A stretch of 64,000 bases of DNA, taken from the NCBI RefSeq assembly GCF_000157895.3, contig NC_022663.1, forward strand, positions 5,332,001-5,396,000, in the 5' to 3' direction. A model generated the notes under the pieces. The model had not been told where the DNA came from. It worked only from the letters and a program-made list of their open reading frames with translations, and did not search any database. Each line of letters begins with the position of its first letter. The first letter of the stretch is position 1. Positions 32,725-42,023 of this stretch are shown piece by piece. The translations under genes were made by a program, and so were the position numbers. The DNA is from Mycobacterium kansasii ATCC 12478. Lineage in GTDB: Bacteria > Actinomycetota > Actinomycetes > Mycobacteriales > Mycobacteriaceae.

Positions 32725-33417
32725 ATGAAAATCGACATAGTTACGATCTTCCCTGGCTACCTGGACCCGCTGCGGCAGTCGTTGCCGGGCAAGGCAATTG
32801 CCTCAGGGCTGGTCGACTTGCAGGTACACGACCTACGGCGGTGGACCCACGACGTGCACCGCTCGGTGGACGATACGCCGTACGGCGGGGGCCCGGGAAT
32901 GGTGATGAAGGCGCCGGTATGGGGTGCGGCGCTCGACGAAATATGTTCTGCTGAAACGCTTTTGGTAGTTCCCACGCCGGCTGGTGTGCTGTTCGACCAG
33001 GCCACCGCGCAACGTTGGAGCACTGAGCAGCATCTGGTGTTCGCCTGCGGCCGTTACGAGGGCATCGACCAGCGAGTCGTCGAGGACGCCGCCCGGCGGA
33101 TGCGCGTGGCAGAGGTCTCGATCGGCGACTACGTACTACCCGGTGGGGAGTCGGCGGCCGTGGTCATGATCGAAACCGTGCTGCGGTTGCTGGCCGGAGT
33201 CCTGGGCAATCCCGATTCCGTCCAGCTTGATTCGCACTCGCCAGGTCTGGACGGGCTGCTGGAGGGCCCCAGCTACACCAGGCCACCGAGTTGGCGTGGT
33301 CTGGACGTGCCTGAGGTCCTGCTCTCCGGTGACCACGCCCGGATCGCCGCCTGGCGTCGGCAGGTCGCGCTACAACGCACTCGCGAGCGGCGACCCGAAT
33401 TGGCCCCACCAGAATGA
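32725..33417 (+). CDS. trmD: tRNA (guanine-N1-)-methyltransferase TrmD
   Basis: A 230-aa SPOUT methyltransferase that makes m1G37 in tRNA. Conserved elements are KIDIVTIFPGYLDPL, DDTPYGGGPGMVMKAP, ACGRYEGIDQRV and the knotted SAM site IGDYVLPGGE. The start is 15 bp after rimM; it is the last gene of the operon before a hairpin. Confidence 0.96.
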   Translation: MKIDIVTIFPGYLDPLRQSLPGKAIASGLVDLQVHDLRRWTHDVHRSVDDTPYGGGPGMVMKAPVWGAALDEICSAETLLVVPTPAGVLFDQATAQRWSTEQHLVFACGRYEGIDQRVVEDAARRMRVAEVSIGDYVLPGGESAAVVMIETVLRLLAGVLGNPDSVQLDSHSPGLDGLLEGPSYTRPPSWRGLDVPEVLLSGDHARIAAWRRQVALQRTRERRPELAPPE

Positions 33418-33448
33418 GACCCCACGGAGTTGAGGCTGCCGAGCAGCC

Positions 33449-33494
33449 GCAGACTCGCACACGGGAAGCCGGATCTGTGCGATTGTGTGTCTGC
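33449..33494. terminator. Hairpin between trmD and lppW
   Basis: GCAGAC and GTCTGC form the outer arms, with CGCACA and TGTGCG inside. It lies between convergent genes 32 bp after trmD. No U-tract. Confidence 0.5.
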
Positions 33495-33529
33495 TCGCGC
33501 CCCACCGAGCGCCGGAGCGCCGGAGCGGA

Positions 33530-34477
33530 TCAGATACGGCCGTTGGGGAAGATCGTCCTGACGGCTTGGGTGATGGTTTCGCGCGCAGTGGCCTCGTCGG
33601 AAGCTTGCAGCGACTCGATCACCATGATGTAGCGACGGTCAGAGCCCACGACACCGGTCGACAGGTGCATCCAGCTCGCCCCGATACAGCACATCCAGCC
33701 TTGTTTGACCGCGACCGGCTCCGCGTACAACCCGTCGGGAATGCCGAACCGCTGGGGGTAGCCGTCGACTCCGGTCGGGGTGGACCGGGCCAGGTCGTTC
33801 ACGATGAACCCGGCGCGGTCCAGCGGCAGTCCACCCGTGCCGTCGAGCAGCATGTCGTAGTAGCGGATCAGGTCGGATGAGGTACTGATCGTGTTCCACC
33901 AGCGTCCGTCGCTGGGCGGCATGGTCGACGTCAGTCCATATCGGGCGGCGACTTGGGTGATGGTGGCGTCGCCGCCGAGCTGATTCCAGAACCTCTCGGC
34001 GGCGCCGTCGTCGGATGACCGCAACATGAGGTCCAGAGCCTGGTGATCGTCCGCTGTGAGGGCGAGTTTGCCCTGTGATTCCTGCAGGAGCAGCTGGTCG
34101 GCGATGAACAGCTTGGAGACCGAGGCGGTCGCGATGATGGAGGTGTTGCCGTTGGAGACCAGTTGCCGGGTCGCGCGATCGAGTACCGCGACCGACAAGG
34201 TGGCGCCCTTGGCGGCGGCCTCGTCGGTCGCCTGCTGGATGCGTTGCTGCACTCCGCTCAACCCGGCGCCGGGCAGCAGCGCATCCGGTGCGCCGGGCGG
34301 GGCGATCGCCCGCAACAACAGCTCGACGAGCTGCTGTTGCGGCTGGGCGGGGTAGTGGGACGCGCTGTGATCGGGCGTGCTGTATGCCTTCGCCTGCACC
34401 TTCGCCTCACAAGCCGCAACCACGACCAACGCCACCGCCGCCGCGGCGGTCAGCATCGTAAGCGGCCGTGCTCGCAT
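33530..34477 (-). CDS. lppW: Lipoprotein LppW, serine beta-lactamase-like fold
   Basis: A 315-aa predicted lipoprotein. The signal peptide ends VALVVVAAC, giving the lipid-modified Cys23. The rest resembles class A beta-lactamase-like proteins: Ser-x-x-Lys in TASVSKLFIAD, SSDDGAAERFWNQLGG for the second motif, and KQGWMCC where the family has Lys-Thr-Gly. The altered third motif suggests weak or different activity. Same position as Rv2905. Confidence 0.88.
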   Translation of the reverse strand: MRARPLTMLTAAAAVALVVVAACEAKVQAKAYSTPDHSASHYPAQPQQQLVELLLRAIAPPGAPDALLPGAGLSGVQQRIQQATDEAAAKGATLSVAVLDRATRQLVSNGNTSIIATASVSKLFIADQLLLQESQGKLALTADDHQALDLMLRSSDDGAAERFWNQLGGDATITQVAARYGLTSTMPPSDGRWWNTISTSSDLIRYYDMLLDGTGGLPLDRAGFIVNDLARSTPTGVDGYPQRFGIPDGLYAEPVAVKQGWMCCIGASWMHLSTGVVGSDRRYIMVIESLQASDEATARETITQAVRTIFPNGRI

Positions 34478-34819
34478 CCTTCTCCTCTTGCATCTTCCGG
34501 CATCGCGAAGACGTGCAGGTGGGCGGCCGCATTGCCATGTGTCCGGGCATCACGCAAAAGTGCGGGTCCGACTCATGCGGTTTGACCCCGTTCATATGTA
34601 CCATTCGCGGTGCTTGCGGACGGGTGTGAACCGCGGTGATTTCCTGTGATTTTCGTGGCACGGACGGCGTCTGGCACAATTGACCAGTTGTCCGCGCAGG
34701 CCGGGTGTACTCGCCTGCTGCGGCATACAGCCATAAGCCCGTATCCATCGGCTTGACAAGCGCCGCACGCCTGCGTGTCGGCCGTTCACCAGGCCGCGAA
34801 CCGGAGGAAGTGTCTTTCC
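34478..34819. other. Divergent intergenic region lppW-rplS
   Basis: 342 bp containing the rplS promoter candidate and a leader of about 135 nt. I found no small gene in it. Confidence 0.5.
34670..34680 (+). promoter_or_regulatory. Candidate promoter of rplS
   Basis: TCTGGCACAAT, the same 11-mer as before rpsP, followed by a TTGTCCGCGC stretch that resembles the sequence after the rpsP copy. It lies 139 bp upstream of rplS. Confidence 0.45.
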
Positions 34820-35161
34820 ATGAACAGGCTGGACTTCGTCGACAAGGCGTCGCTGCGCGACGACATCCCGGCCTTCAGCCCGGGTGACACCATCAACGTG
34901 CACGTCAAGGTCATCGAGGGCGCCAAGGAGCGTATCCAGGTGTTCAAGGGCGTGGTGATCCGCCGGCAGGGCGGAGGTATCCGCGAGACGTTCACGGTGC
35001 GGAAGGAAAGCTACGGTGTCGGCGTCGAACGGACTTTCCCGGTGCATTCGCCGAACATCGACCACATCGAGGTGGTGACGCGCGGCGACGTTCGCCGCGC
35101 CAAGCTGTACTACTTACGCGAGCTGCGCGGCAAGAAGGCCAAGATCAAGGAGAAGCGCTGA
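34820..35161 (+). CDS. rplS: 50S ribosomal protein bL19
   Basis: L19, at the 30S-50S interface. 113 aa, with MNRLDFVDKASLRDDIPAF, FKGVVIRRQGGGIRETFTVR and LYYLRELRGKKAKIKEKR. The ATG at 34820 has GGAGGAAG about 9 nt upstream, so it is preferred over an in-frame ATG 45 nt earlier. It heads the rplS-lepB-rnhB group. Confidence 0.97.
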   Translation: MNRLDFVDKASLRDDIPAFSPGDTINVHVKVIEGAKERIQVFKGVVIRRQGGGIRETFTVRKESYGVGVERTFPVHSPNIDHIEVVTRGDVRRAKLYYLRELRGKKAKIKEKR

Positions 35162-35240
35162 CCGGCGCCGGCGTGGTGACCGGGGCGGCCCCGACACGCC
35201 AGTCGCAAAGGACACGGCGTGTGCTGGCTACGCTGATCCC

Positions 35241-36104
35241 GTGACCGAAACCACGGACTCCCCGTCTGAGCGCGAGCCCGGCGCTGGTCAGCCGGAACCG
35301 AAGGCATCTGGCCCCGAATCTGACACCACCGGCGAGACAGCCCCGCCAGCCGGCGCGGCCGAGTCCGCAGAATCCGACAGCGGCGCATCCAAGCCGGCCA
35401 AGAAGTCGACGTTGCGGGAACTTGCCACTCTGACGGTGATCGCGGTGGTGCTCTACTACGTCATGTTGACGTTCGTGGCGCGTCCTTACCTGATTCCCTC
35501 GGAATCGATGGAGCCCACCCTGCACGGGTGTTCGACCTGCGTCGGCGACCGGATTCTGGTGGACAAGCTCACCTACCGCTTCAGCTCGCCCAAACCGGGC
35601 GACGTCATCGTCTTCAGGGGACCGCCCTCGTGGAACGTGGGTTACAAGTCGATTCGTTCGAGCAATACCCTCGTCCGCTGGGTGCAGAACGCGCTGTCGT
35701 TCATCGGTTTCGTGCCCCCCGACGAAAACGACCTGGTGAAGCGTGTCATCGCGGTCGGTGGGCAAACGGTCCAGTGCCGCTCTGACACCGGCTTGACGGT
35801 CAACGGCAAACCCCTCAAGGAGCCATACCTGGATCCGGCCACCATGATGGCCGACCCGTCGGTCTACCCCTGCCTGGGCAGCGAGTTCGGCCCGGTGACC
35901 GTTCCGCCCGGGCGACTGTGGGTCATGGGCGACAATCGGACCCATTCGGCGGATTCACGCGCTCATTGCCCGATGATGTGCACCGGGGATCCCACCGCGG
36001 GCACCGTGCCGATATCCAACGTGATCGGTAAGGCCCGCTTCATCGTGTGGCCGCCGTCGCGATGGGGTGTGGTGCGGTCGGTGAATCCGCAACAAGGGCA
36101 GTAG
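35241..36104 (+). CDS. lepB: Signal peptidase I
   Basis: The membrane protease that removes Sec/Tat signal peptides. 287 aa from GTG. A long acidic Ser/Pro-rich cytoplasmic tail precedes one transmembrane helix (ELATLTVIAVVLYYVMLTFV, residues ~57-76). The catalytic Ser is in IPSESMEPTLHG and the Lys in VKRVIAVGG. Box E is VMGDNRTHSADSRAH. Corresponds to Rv2903c. Confidence 0.95.
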   Translation: MTETTDSPSEREPGAGQPEPKASGPESDTTGETAPPAGAAESAESDSGASKPAKKSTLRELATLTVIAVVLYYVMLTFVARPYLIPSESMEPTLHGCSTCVGDRILVDKLTYRFSSPKPGDVIVFRGPPSWNVGYKSIRSSNTLVRWVQNALSFIGFVPPDENDLVKRVIAVGGQTVQCRSDTGLTVNGKPLKEPYLDPATMMADPSVYPCLGSEFGPVTVPPGRLWVMGDNRTHSADSRAHCPMMCTGDPTAGTVPISNVIGKARFIVWPPSRWGVVRSVNPQQGQ

Positions 36105-36117
36105 CCGTGGCCGGAGT

Positions 36118-36837
36118 ATGAATAAGACCTGGCCACCACGGACGGTAATCCGCAAATCTGGGGGTTTGCGCACCCTGGAGTCTGCGCTGCACCGCAGCGG
36201 ACTGGGTCCGGTGGCCGGAGTGGACGAGGTTGGGCGCGGCGCCTGCGCCGGCCCGCTGGTGGTGGCGGCGTGCGTGCTGGGCCCGAATCGCTTGGAAAGC
36301 CTTGCTGCCCTGGATGATTCGAAGAAGCTTACCGAGAAGGCTCGAGAGAAGCTGTTTCCGTTGATCTGCCGCTATGCCCTGGCCTACCACGTGGTGTTCA
36401 TCCCGTCGGTCGAGGTCGACCGGCGCGGTGTGCACGTGGCCAACATCGAAGGCATGCGGCGCGCGGTGGCCGGGCTGGCGGTGCGACCCGGCTACGTGCT
36501 GAGCGACGGATTCCGAGTGCCCGGGTTGCCCATGCCGTCGCTGCCGGTGATCGGGGGCGACGCGGCGGCCGCGTGCATTGCCGCGGCCAGCGTGCTGGCG
36601 AAGGTCAGCAGAGACCGACTGATGGTCGCGATGGACGCGCAGTACCCGGGATACGGTTTCGCCGAACATAAGGGCTATAGCACGCCCGCGCACACCCTCG
36701 CGCTGGCCCGGCTGGGTCCTTGCCCGGAGCATCGTTACTCCTTTATCAACGTCCGCCGGGTTGCGGACGGATCGGATGTCCGGGTGGTGGCCGAGTGCGA
36801 TCCGGGCCCTCCGGCAGAGCGCGGCGAAGTCCGGTGA
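36118..36837 (+). CDS. rnhB: Ribonuclease HII
   Basis: Removes RNA from RNA-DNA hybrids. 239 aa, with the catalytic acidic residues in GVDEVGRGACAGPLVVAA, the motif DDSKKL, and YGFAEHKGYSTPAH. It starts 13 bp after lepB and is probably cotranscribed. Corresponds to Rv2902c. Confidence 0.95.
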   Translation: MNKTWPPRTVIRKSGGLRTLESALHRSGLGPVAGVDEVGRGACAGPLVVAACVLGPNRLESLAALDDSKKLTEKAREKLFPLICRYALAYHVVFIPSVEVDRRGVHVANIEGMRRAVAGLAVRPGYVLSDGFRVPGLPMPSLPVIGGDAAAACIAAASVLAKVSRDRLMVAMDAQYPGYGFAEHKGYSTPAHTLALARLGPCPEHRYSFINVRRVADGSDVRVVAECDPGPPAERGEVR

Positions 36838-36967
36838 GGAAAGATGGTGCGCGAGTTCCCGCCCGGCGACGTTATGCGCCGTGTAGCACTCAGGGCTCGG
36901 CGGGACCCTGGGCCGGGAAGTCAGGCATATTGGCTGGGAGAAGGACGTCTGAGCAGATGAGTGGCAG

Positions 36968-37273
36968 ATGAGTGCAGAGGATCTCGAAAAGTACGAAACC
37001 GAGATGGAGCTCTCGCTGTACCGCGAATACAAGGACATCGTCGGCCAGTTCAGCTACGTCGTGGAAACGGAGCGACGCTTTTACCTGGCGAACAGCGTGG
37101 AGATGGTGCCGCGTAACGCCGACGGCGAGGTGTATTTCGAGCTGCGGCTGGCCGACGCCTGGGTATGGGATATGTACCGGCCCGCCCGGTTCGTCAAGCA
37201 GGTACGGGTGGTCACCTTCAAGGACGTCAACATCGAGGAAGTCGAGAAGCCTGAGCTGCGGTTGCCCGAATAA
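36968..37273 (+). CDS. DUF2469 family protein (Rv2901c-like)
   Basis: A 101-aa actinobacterial protein (MSAEDLEKYETEMELSLYRE, then FSYVVETERRFYLANSVEMV). It is highly conserved next to rnhB in mycobacteria, but its function is not known. A second start in another frame lies 4 bp away; only this frame gives the conserved protein. Confidence 0.9.
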   Translation: MSAEDLEKYETEMELSLYREYKDIVGQFSYVVETERRFYLANSVEMVPRNADGEVYFELRLADAWVWDMYRPARFVKQVRVVTFKDVNIEEVEKPELRLPE

Positions 37274-37325
37274 CCGCTGAATAACAGCAGTGTGGCCGCG
37301 CGGCTGATCGGCAGAGGGCTGCTGA

Positions 37326-38075
37326 TTACTGATCGTGGGGCGGCAGCTGGCCCCGGTTCTCGATGACCTTGCGCGCCACGTCCGCCAATTTGATATTCAG
37401 GCTTTGGGAATGCCGGCGCAGTACGTCGAACGCGTGGTCCTCGGTCATGTCGTGCAGCAACATCAGCATGCCAACCGCCTTGCCGATTTCCCGGTTGCTG
37501 AGCAACCCTCGGCGCAGGCTGGCGGCGTCTTCGCCGTGGGCGATGGCGTTGACGGCCACACTGGCGAACGAGGCCAGCACTGCCGCTCGCCCGGCGGATT
37601 CGGTGTCGAAGCGGTTGGGGGCGTCGGCGAACAGGTTGAGCGCGGCGGCTTTGCGTTTGTCGATTTGCAGCCGGAAGCCCATGGCGCCGCGCACCGGCGT
37701 ATCGGCGACCAGGGCGGCCGCGAACTTGGGCCACTGGCTGGGCGTGGTCAGGTCCGTTTCGATCTGCGGGGTTTCTTCCTCGATGGCGTCGATGCACGGG
37801 CCGTCGCCGGCGCGCCGTTCGATTTCGTCGATGCGCTGTGCCAGCCGGTCGCTGGCGCCGACCGTGACGTAGCGGTCATTGGTCTTCACCAGCATGCTGG
37901 CGTGGTCGCAGCCGGGAACGATCAAGGTCGCCGCGACACAGATGGCGGCGTAGATCTCGGACGGATTTGCTCCTTGATAGATGATCTCGGCCAGCGCGGA
38001 GAAGACGGTGGCCGGATCGGCCATCGTCCCGCCCGGTGTCGAGCCCTGGGAGCTGCGCTTCGGTGTGCCCGCCAC
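37326..38075 (-). CDS. GAF-ANTAR regulator
   Basis: A 249-aa sensor with an N-terminal GAF domain (about residues 25-165, AAICVAATLIVPGCDHASML) and a C-terminal ANTAR RNA-binding domain (LLSNREIGKAVGMLMLLHDM). ANTAR proteins act as antiterminators on paired hairpins in mRNA leaders; the GAF part senses a ligand or redox state. The preferred start may be Met18 (MADPATVFSAL). It converges with the DUF2469 gene, in the place where M. tuberculosis has fdhF. Confidence 0.85.
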   Translation of the reverse strand: MAGTPKRSSQGSTPGGTMADPATVFSALAEIIYQGANPSEIYAAICVAATLIVPGCDHASMLVKTNDRYVTVGASDRLAQRIDEIERRAGDGPCIDAIEEETPQIETDLTTPSQWPKFAAALVADTPVRGAMGFRLQIDKRKAAALNLFADAPNRFDTESAGRAAVLASFASVAVNAIAHGEDAASLRRGLLSNREIGKAVGMLMLLHDMTEDHAFDVLRRHSQSLNIKLADVARKVIENRGQLPPHDQ

Positions 38076-38150
38076 GTCCCTCCCTCACTTCAGCTGCCGG
38101 GACCGTCGCCCCGACGTGCTGGCCGTACACTACCGGCCACGGTTATGTGC

Positions 38151-39509
38151 TCAAGCGCCGACAGCACGTTCCAACTCTTTCAGCGATGTTTCCAGGTGGC
38201 CCAGCATGCGCTGCAGATGTGGCACGCTGCGTCTGCACCCGACGAGCCCGAAGTCCAGATTACCGGCGTTGTTGGTGACCGTGATGTTCATCGCCTGACC
38301 GTCGAGCGCGATGGACAACGGATAATTGCCGACCAGCTGTGCGCCCCGCCAATACAGTGGGTCGGCGGCACCCGGCACATTCGAAATGACGATGTTGAAC
38401 GGTGGCGGAGCGGTGGCAACGAAGCCGGGAATCAGTCCGAAGACCAGACCGCCGGTGAGAAAAACCGACAATGCCAACTGCTGGACGCGGGGCAGCTGGC
38501 TGAACACTTCCTTGTTGTCGCGCATCGACTGGTTGATGGCGTACAGGCGCACCGCCGGGTCCTCGACATGGGTGCTGAGGTTGCACAAGACCGTGCCCAC
38601 CATGTTTCCGCCGCGCTCGGCGTCGCCTTCCTTTCGAAGGCTCACCGGGACCATGGCGATCAGCGGCGCGTCGGGCAGCGCGCGCTGGTCAATCAGGTAG
38701 GCGCGCAGGGCGCCGGCCGACATGGCCAGCACGACGTCGTTGACGGTCACGTTGGCGGCGTTCTTCACCGCCTTGATTCGATCCAGCGACCATGACTGTG
38801 CGGCAACCCGCCGCGCTCCGCCGATCCGGACGTTGAACATGGTCTTGGGAGCCCGGAACGGCAGCGTGAGTTGCTGCTCGAGCAAGCCGGCACGCGCCAA
38901 TGACAGCGTCGACGGCGCCAGGGCCGCCGCCGATCCGACCGTCTGGGTGAGCAGCCGAAGCGGTGAAGATTTCCGGCCGGTGCTGGTGCGTTCTCGCGGC
39001 TTGAGCGTCCACGGCACCCGGATCTCGTCGTCGTCGGGGTCTGTGGTCAATGCCCGCTGCATCAATTTCTGCGCCGACACACCGTCCTGTAGCGAATGGT
39101 GGAATTTGACGAAGACCGCGTAGCGGCCGTCGTTGAGGCCTTCCACCAGGTGTGCTTCCCAGAGCGGCCGGTGCCGGTCGAGCAGGCTGCCGTGCAGCCG
39201 CGAGGCCAGCTCCAGCAGCTCGCGTACCCGGCCCGGCCGAGGCAGCGCGGACCGGCGGAAGTGGTAGTCGAGTTCGACGTTCTTGTCGAAAGTCCACGCG
39301 AGGTTGGTGACAGCGCTGAAGAACGCGGGATGCTTGCGGAACATCGGCTGGACATCGGTGCAATCGAGCATGGCTTCATAGGCTTCGGTCACGAAATTTT
39401 CGTCAGCATGTTCGGGCGGTTGGAAGAGTTGCAGGGCGCCGACGTGCATCGGATGTTCGCGTGATTCGCCGAGCAGGAACATCGAATCGGTCGGTGTTAT
39501 CAGCTTCAT
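38151..39509 (-). CDS. Wax ester synthase/diacylglycerol acyltransferase (WS/DGAT)
   Basis: A 452-aa acyl-CoA-dependent acyltransferase for triacylglycerol or wax ester storage lipid. The N-terminus is MKLITPTDSMFLLGESREHP, the active-site motif is HHSLQDG (HHxxxDG), and the conserved late motifs NIVISNVPG and GRAxLVGNYP-type (GAQLVGNYPLSI) are present. The ATG at 39509 is chosen because homologues start there. It is divergent from the epimerase gene. Mycobacteria carry many such paralogues, several induced in dormancy. Confidence 0.93.
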   Translation of the reverse strand: MKLITPTDSMFLLGESREHPMHVGALQLFQPPEHADENFVTEAYEAMLDCTDVQPMFRKHPAFFSAVTNLAWTFDKNVELDYHFRRSALPRPGRVRELLELASRLHGSLLDRHRPLWEAHLVEGLNDGRYAVFVKFHHSLQDGVSAQKLMQRALTTDPDDDEIRVPWTLKPRERTSTGRKSSPLRLLTQTVGSAAALAPSTLSLARAGLLEQQLTLPFRAPKTMFNVRIGGARRVAAQSWSLDRIKAVKNAANVTVNDVVLAMSAGALRAYLIDQRALPDAPLIAMVPVSLRKEGDAERGGNMVGTVLCNLSTHVEDPAVRLYAINQSMRDNKEVFSQLPRVQQLALSVFLTGGLVFGLIPGFVATAPPPFNIVISNVPGAADPLYWRGAQLVGNYPLSIALDGQAMNITVTNNAGNLDFGLVGCRRSVPHLQRMLGHLETSLKELERAVGA

Positions 39510-39626
39510 GTCCGTCTCCCGCGGTAGGCCGGTACAAGCGGGATAGCCACCCGCAGCGTGTGGCACACATTAGTCGGACCCGGTCGAAGCGTTTGGGCGC
39601 CGGCGTCGCGGGGGAATCCAAGGTCA

Positions 39627-40607
39627 ATGGGAGTTACCGTCGCCGTTACCGGGCCGACCGGAGAGATCGGCATCTCGGCGGTGACGGCGCTCGAGCGCGA
39701 ACCGGCGGTGGAGAAGATTGTCGGGATGGCGCGCCGTCCGTTCGACCCGACGGTGCACGGGTGGACGAAAACCGTTTATCAGCAGGGCGACATCCTGGAT
39801 CGCGACATGGTAGACGCGTTGGTCGCACAGGCCGACGTGGTAGTCCACCTGGCGTTCATCATCATGGGCTCACGCGCGGAGAGTACCCGGGTCAACCTGG
39901 AGGGCACCCGAAACGTGTTCGCGGCCACGGTTGCCGCGCGGCGGCCACGGCGGCTGGTATATACGTCCTCGGTAGCCGCGTACGGCTACCACTCCGACAA
40001 CCCGGTACCGCTGACCGAGGACACGCCCGCCCGCGGATCGCCCGAGCACTACTACTCCGAACAGAAGGCGACCTGCGAGGCCGAACTGGCCGAAATCACC
40101 AAAGGCTCGTCGCTGCAAGTGTTCGTCCTGCGGCCATGCATCGTCGCCGGACCCGAGGCTCACGCGTTGGCCGAGGCGATGCCGTGCAACCAGCTGCCGG
40201 CCCCGGTGCGGGCCTTGAGCAAGGCGCTGCCGATGTTGAAGCCGATCGTGCCCGATCCCGGTTTTCCGTTGCAGCTGGTGCACCACGACGACGTCGCGGC
40301 CGCTATTGCGCTGGCCGCCACCGCTCCGGTACCGCCGGGGGCATACAACATCGCCGCCGATGGCACGGTGACGGTGACCGACGTGGCCAAGGCGCTGGGC
40401 GGGCGCCCGGTAAGGGTGCCCGCCGCCGCGGCATCGGCGGCATCGGCGGCAATTTCTCGACTGCCGGTGGTTCCGTCCATGCTCGAATGGCTACATGTGG
40501 CACGCACTTCGGTGGTGATGGACACCACCAAGGCCAAGCGGGATCTCGGTTGGCGCCCCACGCACTCGTCGGCGGAGACCTTGGCGGCGCTGGCTTCCGC
40601 AGTCTGA
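39627..40607 (+). CDS. NAD-dependent epimerase/dehydratase (extended SDR)
   Basis: A 326-aa Rossmann enzyme: the cofactor motif is TGPTGEIG at the N-terminus. VYTSSVAAYG and YYSEQK supply the Ser-Tyr-x-x-x-Lys catalytic set. ATG 39627 gives the typical N-terminus. It is divergent from the WS/DGAT gene across 117 bp. Substrate unknown; the class includes sugar-nucleotide and sterol-type dehydrogenases. Confidence 0.85.
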   Translation: MGVTVAVTGPTGEIGISAVTALEREPAVEKIVGMARRPFDPTVHGWTKTVYQQGDILDRDMVDALVAQADVVVHLAFIIMGSRAESTRVNLEGTRNVFAATVAARRPRRLVYTSSVAAYGYHSDNPVPLTEDTPARGSPEHYYSEQKATCEAELAEITKGSSLQVFVLRPCIVAGPEAHALAEAMPCNQLPAPVRALSKALPMLKPIVPDPGFPLQLVHHDDVAAAIALAATAPVPPGAYNIAADGTVTVTDVAKALGGRPVRVPAAAASAASAAISRLPVVPSMLEWLHVARTSVVMDTTKAKRDLGWRPTHSSAETLAALASAV

Positions 40608-40704
40608 CGCCGGTCGGCCGGCGCGACGGCCGGCGCGTGATCGGGTACGTTGAGCCCGTGTTTGCGCGCTGGACCGCTGCGTCGGCGGGACCTGAAATGG
40701 CCCG

Positions 40705-41526
40705 GTGCGGCGCGTAACGGCACGCCGGCGGGTTAGGCACCTCGCCGCCGATCAAGTGAGCACCCGACCGGACACCCTGGTGGTCGAGGAGCCGCTGGAG
40801 ATCCGCGTCGACGGTGCGCCCGTGACGGTCACCATGCGCACGCCCGGCTCGGATTTCGAACTGGCCCAAGGGTTTTTGCTTACCGAAGGGGTGATCGCCG
40901 GTCGTGACGACGTGCTGACGGTTCGTTACTGCGACGGCCGCGGCGCGGACGGGACCAACACCTACAACGTTGTTGACGTGACACTGGCACCCGGCGTCGG
41001 CCGGCCCGACCTCGACGTCACCCGCAACTTCTACACCACCTCGTCCTGCGGGGTGTGCGGCAAGGCGTCCCTGGAAGCGGTGCGGCTGATCAGTCGGTTC
41101 GCTCCGGGTGAGGATTCCGCCACCGTCACCGTCGCGACCCTGAAGGAGATGCCCGGCCGACTTCGCGCCGCCCAAAAAGTGTTCGCCAGCACCGGCGGGC
41201 TGCACGCCGCGGCGTTGTTCGGCGTGGACGGCACCATCTTTGCCGTGCGCGAGGACATCGGCCGGCACAACGCCGTCGACAAGGTCATCGGTTGGGCACT
41301 GCAACAGGACCGGGTGCCGCTGGCGGCGTCGGCGCTGCTGGTCAGCGGCCGCGCGTCGTTCGAGCTGACCCAGAAGGCGGTGATGGCCGGGATTCCGGTG
41401 CTGGCCGCGGTTTCGGCGCCGTCGTCGCTGGCGGTTTCGCTGGCCGAGGAGTCCGGGATCACGCTGGTGGCATTCCTGCGGGAGGACTCGATGAACGTCT
41501 ACACCCGCCCCGACCGCATCACTTAG
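40705..41526 (+). CDS. fdhD: Formate dehydrogenase accessory protein FdhD
   Basis: A sulfurtransferase that delivers sulfur to the molybdenum cofactor of formate dehydrogenase. 273 aa from GTG, with the catalytic pair in SSCGVCGKAS, ELAQGFLLTEG, and REDIGRHNAVDKVIGWAL. The partner fdhF, adjacent in M. tuberculosis (Rv2900c), is absent here, so FdhD must serve an enzyme encoded elsewhere. Confidence 0.93.
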   Translation: MRRVTARRRVRHLAADQVSTRPDTLVVEEPLEIRVDGAPVTVTMRTPGSDFELAQGFLLTEGVIAGRDDVLTVRYCDGRGADGTNTYNVVDVTLAPGVGRPDLDVTRNFYTTSSCGVCGKASLEAVRLISRFAPGEDSATVTVATLKEMPGRLRAAQKVFASTGGLHAAALFGVDGTIFAVREDIGRHNAVDKVIGWALQQDRVPLAASALLVSGRASFELTQKAVMAGIPVLAAVSAPSSLAVSLAEESGITLVAFLREDSMNVYTRPDRIT

Positions 41527-41645
41527 CTGGATGTGATCGGCGTCCTTGGGGATGAGCGCGCGACTGTGGATAACTGCGCCGTTCCTGGCTGCCGCGGGGT
41601 CCGGCGCCGCCCCGGCTGTCGGGACGGGCCTGCAGATTGACCGGC

Positions 41646-42023
41646 ATGACGACGCAGAGGACTTTGACGCGGGCCCAGCTTGGGGCGCTGGGTGAGCAAC
41701 TGGCGGTGGACCATCTGACCGGCCTGGGATTGCGGATCTTGAACCGCAACTGGCGCTGCCGATACGGCGAACTCGATGTGATCGCCTGCGATCCGGGCGC
41801 CCGATCGGTGGTGTTTGTCGAAGTCAAGACCCGCACCGGCGACGGCTATGGCGGGTTGGCGCACGCGGTGACCGAGCCGAAGGTTCGTCGGCTGCGTCGG
41901 CTGGCCGGGCTGTGGTTGGCCGGGCAGGACCAACGCTGGGCAGCGGTCCGCATCGATGTGATCGGCGTGCGCATCGGCCGGCGGCGGGTACCCGAGCTCA
42001 CCCACCTCAAGGGGATCGGCTGA
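41646..42023 (+). CDS. UPF0102/YraN family nuclease-like protein
   Basis: A 125-aa protein with the Holliday-junction-resolvase-like fold: GALGEQLAVDHL, GELDVIACD and VVFVEVKTRTGDGYG give the PD-(D/E)xK-type residues. ATG 41646 is preferred to a TTG nine bases earlier. The stop shares one base with the next start (TGATG). Corresponds to Rv2898c. Confidence 0.92.
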   Translation: MTTQRTLTRAQLGALGEQLAVDHLTGLGLRILNRNWRCRYGELDVIACDPGARSVVFVEVKTRTGDGYGGLAHAVTEPKVRRLRRLAGLWLAGQDQRWAAVRIDVIGVRIGRRRVPELTHLKGIG

